A DNA stretch of 64,000 nt from contig JABBOT010000080.1 of NCBI GenBank assembly GCA_016165875.1, positions 45,435,272-45,499,271 of the forward strand, in the 5' to 3' direction. The notes under the pieces were generated by a model that saw nothing but the letters and a program-made list of their open reading frames with translations, made no database searches and was not told the origin of the DNA. Within the stretch, counting starts at the first letter, position 1; each line of letters begins with the position of its first letter. This document shows positions 22,920-32,999 of this stretch, in pieces. The position numbers and the translations under genes were made by a program. This DNA is from Acanthopleura granulata (lineage: Eukaryota > Mollusca > Polyplacophora > Chitonida > Chitonidae).

Positions 22920-24320
22920 CCGTGAGTTGTACAACCTTGGAAAATATCTCATCTTTCACATGCGTCGCAGGTTGGCGCATATGTGCCAAATCATATATAT
23001 ATGAGCAGGGCTGTATCATAATGTTCGCATTATCCAAACAAGTCAGTCTGTAATAATAATCCCTTTAAGTCAAAAGTTCTCACGGCCTTTGATTAGAAGG
23101 GAACATGTGTTCTTATACTATTACAACCTCTCGTCTACCTTGAAAGGGGACACAAATGTCTGTTTCAGAATAAATGTTAAATGTTCTATGCTTAGAATTC
23201 AATACAACAAAATACTTCTGTCGAAAGTTATGGTTAAGTCATTTCGCAACTATTCCTAACTATTCCCGCACCACTTAGTATGCGGCTGCTCACACAAAAA
23301 TACAAGATTATAAGGTCAATAAGTTGAGTGATGTATTGTACACGTGATCATGTACACATTTATTGGTGCGAATACACAATTCTTTCAAACCGATTCAGGT
23401 CTTGAACCATTCCAGATTTACTGAAGGTATGCGGTGATTTGAATTCTTTGGCTGGCAATTTTGTCTTTAACCTGCCGATAAACGGAATGAATCCAGATAA
23501 CTCACAAGAGCAGATGGAACGCATATATCTATGTCAAGCTAAGTAAACTCTTTATGTCCTTGTCATAAGATAACTCCATGGACTGATTGATTGATTGGTT
23601 ATTGAATTCCTAGTGTTTTTCGCAATGGCTAATGAGTATTTCACTCACAGGGGGTCGGTGTGTTTCCTATGAGGAGAAAAAGCTGACCGCCAGGAGTAAG
23701 CCAACGGCTTTTATTAAATAACCGAAGGACATTCCTGCATGTGGCACGCACTTTCACAGGCAGAGCGAGCTCATATTTTAGGTGATATATGTGAAAGGCA
23801 AGGTATCTGCAACCAACTGCAGAACACCGAGGCGATTTGTTAACTTTGACCTCAGCTGGGTGGACGATGCCAGAGGGCATGGTTGTAGGTGCGGTAAACT
23901 TTATTACCATATAGCAAGGTAAAGTTGTTTTGAAGACCATCTGAACCTAAAACTGTTTCATAGCATGGGAAGTGTTCAAATCCCAGTTCAGATCATTGCA
24001 GTAAAGTAACATGCCAAATCAAACTCCCATGCACCAGTTTCAGTTAAAAAAATTTAACCTAAGACACGGTATTTACCTGTAAACAAATTTGGCAAGAGTT
24101 TCCAACAACATGGCTGATGTGTCAAGCCCAGAATGTAGGCCAGCACAGAGAAACCTTCGTATTATCGTTACACATTCTAATATAAAGCTGTCATGGTAAA
24201 ACGGCGGCGTGCTTATACTGCCCCTAACCTCAGGGTAAACGAAATTATATACCCACAAAGCGTGACACATTAACTCCAGTTTGGCCCAAAATCCAAGAAG
24301 TTGACAACTTTACTACGTAG

Positions 24321-24575
24321 ATATTTATTTATTTATTTGATTGGTGTTTTACGCCGTAAAAGAATATTTTACTTGTACCACGGCGGCCAGCATTATGGTG
24401 GAACGAAACCGGACAGAACCCGGGGGAAATCCCCGACCAGCAGCAGGTTGCTGGCAGACGTTGCCACGTACGGCCGGAGAGGAAGACAGCTTGAATTCAC
24501 AACGACCGCATTAGTGGGAGGCTTTTGGGTCATTGCGCTGCACTAGCGTGCTATCATCAAATCCACGGAGGACCC
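24321..24575 (-). mobile_element. tRNA-headed SINE (copy in duplication A2)
   Basis: Paralogous to the insertion at 4567-4834, with the same flanks (tactacgta at the 3' side, ctactacataaacag at the head side). The head keeps ..tagtgcagcgcaatgaccca.. and the B-box-like region, with an internal deletion relative to copy 1. Confidence 0.82.
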
Positions 24576-24954
24576 TACTACATAAACAGTAAAGAAAATC
24601 AAAGTGTCAGCTTCAAATGCATATGTGCGCTAAGGGTGGTTATCAGCAAAGGTGGGGGGCGGGGGTCATTGGATTTTTATTGAGAGCTGCCCTGTCCCTT
24701 GGGAGTCCCCAAGAGTTCCGACTAATTTCTACTGCACATCAAGGCATATGGTGTCCAGCTACATAGATAAGTGGCGATTGTTTATGTAGACAGACACCCG
24801 TTCACATTCATAAATGATCGCCCCGGGGACGGCTCACCACCCTCGCCGGCCCTGGGGCTGCATTTAGAGACATGTGTTGCTGTGTGTATACCTGTGGTGG
24901 TTGAACTGCAACATGAAGGGTCATAATAAATGTGCATGGTTGAAAGTGGGTGAG

Positions 24955-25860
24955 CTAGAGATCTGCGGGAAAAGCTGTCTGGCATAGTACTGCAAAGTTC
25001 ACCTGGCCAAAATCCGCATAGACAGCAAAATCCCGGCGCTCTGTACGTCTTGTGGTAAGGCTGTTTGGAGTGAAATAGAAGTCTGTCGGGCCCGTGGGCG
25101 AGATAAAATTCGCCATCAACATATAGCCCTGAAGAAGAAATTCAAAAGACAGTTCGATTTGGTACTGAATCAACTTCTTGTAGTTCGAACTCCCATTTAG
25201 ACAATCTTGTGTTAAGGACATACCCATCCAACAACATGACTACAATGGATGATTTGATTGACGAGATTCTTGCAGAGTACGAGCCTGGGTATATTCTCGA
25301 CGAGCCTTTTCCGGAATACGCTGAAAACCGCCATCGACATAGATGATTGTCCCTCTCCCGGTCCAACCCCCAGCTGAATATTGGGTTGACATTCTGAATG
25401 ATGCCAAAGACGAGTTTGAAGTTGATGGCGCCCGGATTACGCGGTTTTAGTCGTTGAAAGTTAGCTAATATTCGACCCAGTGGCGACTAGTAGAATGGCA
25501 TATGGCTTTCCAGCAGCTCGAAATCAAGGGGAATGTAGTATCGGTTGCCATAGGAGGTTGCGATATCAGCGGCAGCGGCAGGGGATACGCCATCCACTAC
25601 ACCAATGCGGATTTTGGTAACACTTTGGTCGACCGATGTGTCGATGCCCTGGTACAGGGCATTCTATCTCTCCTGGGCCGTCTTCCAAAGGTCCATGTAA
25701 CGTCGCTGTCATAGATCGACAGCATCATTGCCGCTGATAATGATCCTGGTCTTCTTTACCACTGCACCGCCGAGGTTCTGGACTACTGTCAGCACGTCAT
25801 CACTCGATGTCGGAGAGAATGACGTCATGGCGACCGAGATTTGCGAACCGAACAGGAAGC
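24955..25860 (-). pseudogene. Decayed major-capsid-protein-like frame (double-jelly-roll type)
   Basis: Reading the minus strand from about 25860 down, one frame gives a protein-like N-terminal part (..SFLFGSQISVAMTSF.., then VVKKTRIIISGNDAVDL), two in-frame stops near 25690 and 25645, and a stretch containing IPLDFELLESHMPFY at about 25500-25545. Further stops interrupt it, then a LTFND..NRVI-like piece follows near 25460. A last block at 24955-25227 reads MANFISPTGPTDFYF and later DFAVYADFGQVNF. The IPLDFEL..PFY type of motif is, to my knowledge, characteristic of the capsid proteins of Polinton-like/adinto-like viruses. Several stops look like C-to-T changes (CGA to TGA, CAG to TAG), as expected for neutral decay. 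It is not functional. Family assignment is by recollection and needs a profile search. Confidence 0.45.
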
Positions 25861-26009
25861 TGTTTGTTCTCCTTGATCGTACTCGGGTTATTTGTTATGA
25901 CGGCCGACTGGCGTACACCCTTAAACCCCTAGATGCTGTCACGCGGCGGTAAGGATTGAGCTTGCGTCCGTACACGTTTGAAGTCCTTGTTATTGAACCA
26001 TTTGGGATC

Positions 26010-26826
26010 CCAAGAACACGCTGCCGGCTGAGGCTGTTGCAGCCATCCAGATCGCCGATAGGATGTTGGGAGAGGTAGCTGCTGACATCGGGAAGAAAGC
26101 CAAAGATGCACTCCAGATTATGCAGACAAGCTTCACGGATAGCGCCGTCGATGAGATCCTTGCCCCCCACTGCCTGCTCGTAACCTACCTATCTGTGAGG
26201 TGCTGGGTTTTGATAAGGTATTGCAGACTATCCCAGGCGAACATATCAACAGCCTCGCTAAGCTCTCAGCCCAGAATGAAGACATCATTCGACAAAAGCG
26301 GAAACAGGTGGCGTATTGCTCAACGGCTACGTGACCCAGGGCGGCCCGCGTTGAGGCCGCTTCGGCCTCAATACAAGAGCTCCGCTCTCAGATCATATCG
26401 CTCCCGGGATACCATCAATTGCATCCTTCACGAGGACACAACTCTTGCCGAGTTGTTCCGGGAGCAAGGCATCACAATCACGTCGACGATCACTGATATC
26501 GGAATGGCGATATTGGCATTAGTGTTTGCGTTAACCTGGGGCTCTGCAGCGCCAGCGCCTCCAACACCACCTCCTGAGCCAGTCGGCAAGGATAGTCTGA
26601 AGGTGTGGGTAAAAAGCACCTGCGGGCCCTGCGCAGGCTTCTAGCTAAGCTCGCCGGTATAGCAGCTGCGGCTCTCCCAAGTATTATAGAAATCATCGTT
26701 CCTTGGCTCGTCGGCACTTTAGGCAAGACCGTGAACTGGGTTGCCGAAAATACTTGGGCCCTGGTTGTCGCTACAGGTGGAATCATTTACGCGGCCGTTT
26801 GGGCACATCTAGAGTCACCAGATTAG
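26010..26826 (+). pseudogene. Decayed virus-like protein with hydrophobic C-terminus
   Basis: Plus-strand protein-like pieces in alternating frames: IQIADRMLGEVAADIGKKAK (about 26046-26105), then KVLQTIPGEHINSLAKLSAQ in a second frame followed by a TGA near 26333. A proline-rich linker comes next (APAPPTPPPEPV, about 26550-26585), then a basic helix and a strongly hydrophobic end, LPSIIEIIVPWLVGTLGK plus WALVVATGGIIYAAVW, stopping at TAG 26824-26826. At least three frame changes break it. The architecture of an Ala-rich N-terminal part, a Pro linker and C-terminal membrane segments would suit a minor virion or membrane-active protein, but I do not recognise the family. It runs opposite to the capsid-like frame. 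Confidence 0.4.
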
Positions 26827-26984
26827 TGCAAGATAGCGACGCTAAGTATTACCAACGCCACCTTTTCTTCATCGTGACGGTGACCTCGGTGAAACTGGAA
26901 TCGGCGCTGCCGGCGCGGGTCCCGATACAGGCACTGCGGCTGGCTGGGGCTTGACGATGCTTGTCTCCGCAGTCGAAGGCATGT

Positions 26985-27003
26985 GAACAGCCGAAGGCTG
27001 TTC
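26985..27003. other. Perfect 8-bp-stem hairpin at a duplication breakpoint
   Basis: GAACAGCC-gaa-GGCTGTTC is a perfect inverted repeat with a 3-nt loop. Homology between the two 9.1-kb B units starts at its 3' arm (GTTC). Confidence 0.85.
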
Positions 27004-27020
27004 ATATTACTTGGCGCCAT

Positions 27021-27655
27021 TTACAGCACCACGCCAAACGCATAAACCACCCTGGAGAGGGAGTACTTCAGGCAGTTCTGGTACAGTTTTTTGGCCGAGG
27101 GAAGGTCAACAGGTCTTGGTATGGCGTCTTCGACATTTGCTACCAAATGCTTCTGCTCCTCAAATGCCATGTCTTCCATGCCTTCCGTGCTTAAGATACT
27201 GCTGCGGGTCTGTGCCTGTGCTTGCCCAAACATAAGTCCGAATGGTGTCGTTCACGCATTCCACGCCTGCGTAGGTAAACCCTTCAGATTTGTCGAGGAT
27301 GAAGGTGACCCATGCTTGACTGAACTGGCTGCCTTGTGAGATGAAATCAAGGTGGAACATTTCGGGTGTTCGCTTGTGGCTAAGATCGTAGTCGTAATGC
27401 GATTTCATGTATCCTGCCCTCGTGACATAATAATAAGCCGTCGTTTCCACTTCTTTTTTGCAGCCAATCTGTGTCTGGGTAGACCCGAAACTCGGCGCAA
27501 ATTCGTTCGTATTCAATTCGGTCGTAGGGGTTGTCGATCAGACTCCTTGCATCATGTTGTGGGAGTGGTGCCTTAATCTCTTTCAGAATACGACGCACTT
27601 GATAGTACACGTGGAAGTGGAATACGGAGTTGCTTAGTTGTGTGTCCGCTATGAT
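27021..27655 (-). pseudogene. Decayed virus-like protein frame, copy in unit B1
   Basis: Minus-strand protein-like blocks: a region around HVYYQVRRILKEIKAPLPQ (about 27560-27620), a frame change near 27480, then TTAYYYVTRAGYMKSHYDYD and EMFHLDFISQGSQFSQAWVT. A second frame change leads to AFEEQKHLVANVEDAIPRPV and KKLYQNCLKYSLSRVVYAF, ending at a stop near 27021. The composition and the shared frame-break pattern in the second unit show decay before the duplication. I do not recognise the protein. It may be another part of the same virus-like element, given adjacency and similar base composition. Confidence 0.4.
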
Positions 27656-28117
27656 GTAATTTTCCTTTCACACCATAAAACCTGTCGTGCCCCACCATAC
27701 GGCGAAATTAAGTTGGTTCTGCTACCAGGCCATGATTAGGTATGTTTAAATGAGCAGATGTCAAAGTTGTATGTGCATCTTGCTGATCGTTCCAAGCTCT
27801 TACAGCCCTTGACCCTTGTCTAACTTTCTGGTGTAGAAACATACTCATTAACATACAATCGGGCAATTAGGTTTCTGATTATTCGTACACGGTAGGCTTT
27901 GAAAACACAACACATGGGGCGTCTCAAACGTGTCCAACAAATTCTGGATTCGTAGTAACCGCTGTAGGCCAGTATTTATATTAAACTGATTTTATTCAAA
28001 ATATGTTTTCAACTGCCACAGAGTGCATCGCATCGGAGATTGTTAATCAACTAGTTATGTCAAATATGATAAACTCTTAAAACTGGTTGTCATCGCTACT
28101 CCAGTAAGATTGTTGCA

Positions 28118-28354
28118 CGAGTATGAGGGGTTAGAGCGTCCGTCTAAAGGTCGGGGGATCGGTGATCGGACACCAGACTTAAAATGGTACTTGTTGCTGC
28201 CTCGCTAGTTGCTCGACACTTACGGGATATAGCATTGAAACTGGCCGGCCCGGTGTCAGTATAATGTGGCTGGGTGAGGTGTCATGTCGGGTGTCTTCGG
28301 CATATGACTGAAGAAATTGTTGAGTGCGACGTTAAATTCAAGCATACACACATA
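28118..28354 (+). mobile_element. tRNA-headed SINE, second type (unit B1)
   Basis: The head (gggttagagcgtccgtctaa, then gggggatcggtgatcggaca) resembles the A and B boxes of a tRNA-like promoter. The body carries ggcccggtgtcagtataatg and tgtcttcggcatatgactga, and the tail gttgagtgcgacgttaaatt. This tail type is common in molluscan sequence in my experience. The duplicated copy is at 37241-37479. Confidence 0.75.
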
Positions 28355-28359
28355 AAAGC

Positions 28360-31300
28360 CTGTATCCTAATCATACAATGAATACAGCCAGGTCTTCTCT
28401 TCTAACGGACAGATCAATGGACGCTTAGATATTTATAAAGATATTGAAAGCAACATGACCATTTTATCATCAATAGAGAAGAAAATACTACCATATCAAT
28501 TCGAGACCTTTTTAAGCAAGTGTTGCACCGCGAGTGGCCATGAGGGAGGGTAAACTTCGCGCGGCGTTGGGGTAGATGTACCAGAGAGATTTACAGATCA
28601 TCTGGAAAATATCAATTCAACTAAACCACACATTTTATATCTTTCCGTAATTTTGATCTACACACGGTCAGTAAAACCGATTATAACCGGCCTGTCGGTG
28701 TTTATGTTCACGTTATCCTATATCCTGGAGACTGGCCTTGGTCATCTATGATTAGGCCTATACTTTCTCCTCCAAAACAAAGGTCTGAGTCACAAGTCAC
28801 CAAAAGAACTAAAAATACGTATAAAGGAAAAAATAAGAAGGGGCCTCTGTATAGATGAGCACACATGCTTGGGTGCTTTATTATCTCTTTTGGAATTGAT
28901 GTTAAAGGTTTTTCCGGAAATAGTGATTACTGGCATAGAACACCCCCCTTGGTTAGCGGTTGGAATACAAATATCTGGTGTAACGCCTAGATTGCCTCAC
29001 CAAGCCGGTAAAATTGGCTCGCATTTAATGCTATCACTCTCTCAGTGTCAACACCTTTTGGCCACTGTTAAGTGAAACGTGTCTGATGTTTTTCACTATG
29101 CCTAAAACTCTCATTTATATTTATAATACTCAACGTATTAATGTTGTGGACATGAAAGTTTAATCAATATCAAAATCAAATGCCATGCTAGTTTTGTTGA
29201 CGTTCATCAAAATATTAACGTTGCGCATTGCAAATGTTCTATCCAAAAGGGCGATTTCGCCCACCACTATGCGCGCACAACCCCTGGCCCATGGTTAAGA
29301 GGAATCAGAGACAACCATGATGTACAGCCCTAAAGATTCTGGACACTCAGTCCATATTTATTAACAACGCAGTTATTCTCAATGTAAATTTTAAGGAAAG
29401 CTAATAGAGAAAAGGCGTTTGATGGGATATCCTTGATACATTTGTTTTTGCCTTTGATTGACCCTACAAGTGCTAAATGGCGATAATTGTGGCGTATCAC
29501 AACATATACAACATTGCGCATTTAGTCACCGCGAAGCACAAACCGCTGCTAGCCCTGCATCAAGCGTAATTAGACACAATTACAAAACAGAATCCTCAAG
29601 AATCTGGATAATCCATCCATATTTAATTATCTACGGACTCAGTGAGAGCTGTAAAAATGATTAATTGAACGAATATCCCTGACACACTAGTTTTTGTGGT
29701 TATGTTTCGTGGCTTTAAGGCAAAATCGTTTCACAAAACAGCGTTCAATACAAACCAACATACGACTAAAATAGCAATAAATTCGGACAGTTTCAGGCAA
29801 AGGGAAACAGTCAGCCGTTTTCAGTGATGAATTAAACATGTAAGGAATGTACATTCGAATGCAGACTCGTTCTATATTCTGTTTTCCACTTAAAATTTAA
29901 ATATTAAGATTAAGCCCCTTATGTTGCAGGTAAATAGACTGGAAACCATTCTTTTCTGTGTTTAGAAGGCTGTTCTTTGTGAGTGGGACAATGTTTGGCT
30001 ACTATTTATATTGATTAACCTCTAGAACGCGATGTCAGGATAAAGAGGTCGTGATGTGGTTAGGTCTTTGTCCACGCATCAGCGTCTTTGTAGGGGTACC
30101 CCCATTTGATGTGTGCCTGGTATCTTCATTTTCTTTGCATTTGATGGTGTGGACAGGCATGGCTTTTATCTGAGAAAATATTTTAAATTATCCTTATTCC
30201 GAAAGTAATATACTAAAAGTTCTGCATATGGTATTTATATATCTCGCCGAGTTATTGATTAACCTTTATCATTAGCATAATATACAGAAAAAATCCTACC
30301 AACCGCATCCAGTTTGGACCATAGTCGTAAGGGGGTGAGGTATTAAGACTGATATTTAGCCATAGCTGAGGTATGAAATCTTTTCAAAAACAATGTCTTC
30401 CTACATTTATTTTTGCTTAAATTTTAAAACATATATGAGTGTATATGTCGTTGGAAGAAAGGGTCAATTCTGGTCTTGCTATAGATGCTATAGCGAACTG
30501 AAAATTTTTCGATCAATTTGACACCACTTTAGAGCTTTTTATATCCCATTTAGGGGCGAAGAAATTTGTTACCCAGAAACCCATGTGCACAAAACTTGCA
30601 TCTCAGCACTTCTAAGCTTGGTGCGAAATGTGATTTGGACACGACCTCCCTCCTCATGGTTACAAAGATAAATTTGTCTTTTGTTTTACGAGAGGTTTTG
30701 ACACACTGATGTTGAAGAAATAAATACAGCCTTGATCTATGCATGTAGAGGTTGTAGTGTGGTGTTTAGCGAGTATATATTCTTCAGCTAATCTTTGTGG
30801 AAAGTGAGGTCGTGAATTCCACTGCAAGTGTATACCATGTTCTTTTCTTGTGACTAAAATTATACCGCGTCAAGGGCAATGCTTTACAGCGAAGACGGAT
30901 ATATTCTGTCTTCGTTAAGGTCTGCAAAAATTATTCACATGTTTTAGTGCGGTGACGACATTAACATCAGCAAAACTACCATTTTAGTATTCCGTAGCCC
31001 GAGCAAAATTATTAATTATTAATTGTTATTGACGTGATGAATGGTTTTCGGCATGCACTCGTTACAACCATAGACGTCAAACAAGGTATCAAATCAAGTA
31101 CAGACATGCAACAGTCTAGTGAATAGGTATACATAGTATAGAGGCAGAACAAGGGCATAATAATATTAATCTTTAGAAGATTTGTGTAGAATCGATTTAA
31201 TACAGTTCATTAGGCCTATGTACATTAAACATAATATATAACAATGTAAAAAGCGCATGAAAACATTGTAAATCACTATCCCAATATGGTCACAACGGTT
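28360..31300. other. Non-coding part of unit B1 with degenerate short repeats
   Basis: No gene recognised. Two related segments of about 200 bp (29267 to about 29460 and about 29515-29720) share gcgca, ccctg, agacacaa, a gattctgga/gaatctgga match, tccatattta and gatatcc/aatatccctgacaca landmarks. A third, more diverged relative is at 5220-5300. The duplicates in unit B2 are at about 38390-38850. Confidence 0.4.
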
Positions 31301-31308
31301 GAGCGGCA

Positions 31309-31560
31309 TTATGGCTGATGACTTCCATTCAGACAGGGTTGGCATTTATGAATAAACAAAGTTTCTTTAACATCAAACAAAGTTTGGTTTCCCTCCTGAA
31401 CAGTGTAAAATGCACAGATCGTGACAAGAGTTTTTACAGAAAGAGCGAATCACAGGAATCAGAACACAATGATTTTGCTCGTCTGACCAATGTATTGCTT
31501 GCCGCACCCACAGCATATGAGTACATATACAACATTTAGAGACACAAGACTTTTTAACAG
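31309..31560 (-). mobile_element. Penelope-like retroelement remnant: GIY-YIG endonuclease end (unit B1)
   Basis: On the minus strand, NVVYVLICCGCGKQYIGQT at the start matches the GIY-YIG opening of Penelope-like element endonucleases (V-V-Y..C..CG..YIGQT). About 170 bp later, after a frame change and stops, LFDVKETLFIHKCQPCLNGS ends in a TAA; the K-E-x-x-F-I..P-x-L-N pattern is the usual end of that domain. The middle of the domain is decayed and the reverse transcriptase part is gone, with a TA microsatellite where it should continue. It lies about 360 bp upstream of the receptor pseudogene. Confidence 0.6.
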
Positions 31561-31609
31561 AGGTGGCGGAAACAATTTAATGCTGTGACCTTCCAGTATA
31601 TGTATACTC

Positions 31610-31610
<1 letters not shown>

Positions 31611-31643
<33 letters not shown>
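31611..31643 (+). repeat. (TA)n microsatellite
   Basis: About 16 TA units, with a second short TA run at 31673-31687. In the second unit the array differs slightly in length and context (40794-40828). Confidence 0.9.
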
Positions 31644-31648
<5 letters not shown>

Positions 31649-31917
31649 CTATAGTTCCAGCATGTGTGTGTGTATATATATATATACAAGCATTTATGAG
31701 AAATGCTACATATATATATATTTACCCATTTTACTTGTTTGCAGCCTTCCACATAGCATTGGTAGACTTTGGGGTGCAACGGAAGCGGTGGTGGACATCA
31801 TTAATTAAGGAGCCATTCTAAGCGAAAAACAGGCTTGAATGGAATAAAACTTGTCTGGAAGCAAACTCAACTTGATAGACTGCAGAGGACATAGGATTTA
31901 ATCGGAGTGGTAAACTG

Positions 31918-32991
31918 ATGAAAGGATCATGGATTGATATGGATGGGCGGTTTTCGGATTTGAACAGATCGTGGTTCGGGCCTTTTGGACCCATGCTTAA
32001 CGTGAATTGTCCGCAAAACTCATCTCTGGAATCCTTAAATCTGGCAGCGTTTAACGACAGTTGTGAGCTCCGTGAAGATTTTAACGCAAGCAGTTTCTTA
32101 ACGATGGCCAGAAACACTGTTTTTGCTTTTTCCCTCACCAATGCCTTTGGAGCGATATTTATGAATGGATCTGTCTTGTGGGCATTATCTCGTGTAAAGT
32201 CGTCATCGTTGAAGGCCAAGGCATTTATTCAGAAAACGACGATTGCTAACCTGTTACTCCCGGTTGTATCGTGCATCGACCTGCCTTCCCTGATTGGACG
32301 GCGTGCCAGTCTTACGATACAAATTTGTGCCAGTGGAGTCTACTTCCTTGCCTTCACGATCGCCTCATTTGTTCAGACCCTGTCAGTCTTTGGTCTCACA
32401 TTGGATCGTTTATATGCCGTAGCCAAACCTCTGCGATATGGCACTATTGGTTACAGCAGGTGGCAAAAGGCACTATTCGTGGCCTTTCCATGGCTGGCTG
32501 CTATAGTTATCTGGGGCTGTTTTCTCGTTATTTACTACGTTCATTCGCCACCGTCTCCAGACGAAGTATCAGTCGCTTGTTTTGTTGTTACGTCAACGTT
32601 TCATGTGATGTGGAAAGCAGGGATGGTGGATGCTTTTTTAATTTTCTTTCACAGTCTTTCCTTTATGATTTACATGGTAGTTTTTATCTGCTTCAAATGA
32701 CAGAAAAACAACATAACAAACATCTCTGATAGTACTACAAAGGAAACCACCTTTTCTTTGGCCGTTACTTATTTCGTAATAAACGTTACCACACTCTGTC
32801 TCTATCTCCCTACACCCATATATTCAGTAGTTTTTCAAGAAATGGTGAACGATCCTAGAGAGAGAGATCAGTTTATTTTGACCTTGAAGGGTTTGGAATG
32901 CCTTCATTTCTTTAATTCATCCCTTAACCCTCTGTTGCTAGTGATAAGGGCTCGGTCAATTCGTGAAAACCTATCACTCAAATGCTCCTAA
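31918..32991 (+). pseudogene. Class A GPCR, B type, with one in-frame stop (unit B1)
   Basis: An ATG-started frame for a seven-TM receptor with a single nonsense codon. The extracellular tail (about 60 residues) has sites NRS, NSS, NDS and NAS. TM1 is about 61-90 (FMNGSV), TM2 about 101-126 (ANLLLP), C137 starts TM3, and DRL is at 163-165. W192 is in TM4, the ECL2 cysteine is C221, and TM5 is about 235-259. Codon 261 is TGA (32698-32700), just after FICFK. The same frame then stays open: ICL3, TM6 (TTLCLYLPTPIY), TM7 (FFNSSLNPLLLVI) and a short tail ending at TAA 32989-32991. The stop sits where the intact A receptor has KLRPR, so the loss is one codon, not an intron. Predicted products are a 260-residue five-TM protein or, if the stop were read through, about 356 residues. 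The frame downstream is undamaged, so the stop is recent or tolerated. Confidence 0.85.
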
Positions 32992-32999
32992 ACGTTTTG

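Larger units (their letters stand above)
20488..24044. other. Receptor 3' flank and 3.3-kb segment present only in copy 2
   Basis: The first 210 bp align with the copy 1 flank. From about 20700 to 24044 there is no counterpart in copy 1, where the two edges are joined near 4255-4296. The segment holds a microsatellite, a SINE piece and a foldback element (listed separately), an AATAAA at about 21103, and no recognisable gene. Either it was inserted here or it was lost from copy 1. No terminal repeats mark it as a single mobile element. Confidence 0.55.
16921..24637 (+). repeat. Segmental duplication A, copy 2
   Basis: Counterpart of 1-4898. It contains the minisatellite, the intact receptor and the paralogous SINE, and is expanded by about 3.3 kb between the receptor 3' flank and the SINE. 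The right edge of homology (taagggtggtt) meets the GC-rich virus-like segment directly. Confidence 0.9.
24640..27660. mobile_element. Decayed virus-like (Polinton/adintovirus-type) integrated segment
   Basis: Base composition becomes visibly GC- and CpG-richer than both flanks. Protein-like but broken reading frames occur in three blocks: minus 24955-25860, plus about 26010-26826 and minus 27021-27655. They are interrupted by stops and frame changes, so this is a fossil. The first block resembles a double-jelly-roll major capsid protein of Polinton/adintovirus-like elements (recognition from family knowledge, not computed). I see no polymerase, integrase, packaging ATPase or terminal inverted repeats, so it is an internal fragment. 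The left edge coincides with the end of duplication A homology. The right portion (from 27001) was copied into the second B unit. Confidence 0.5.

Noticed and set aside
27352..27576. Plus-strand open frames over the 27021-27655 block
   Set aside because: They are opposite-strand shadows of the more protein-like minus-strand frame.
32190..32215. Intron donor (cgtGTAAAGT) in receptor B1
   Set aside because: The receptor frame runs straight through it in unit 1, and the site is deleted in unit 2 as a frameshift, so it is coding sequence.
32676..32705. Intron removing the TGA of receptor B1
   Set aside because: An acceptor-like tgcttcaaatgacag exists, but the only nearby donor would give an intron of about 25 bp, too short to splice.
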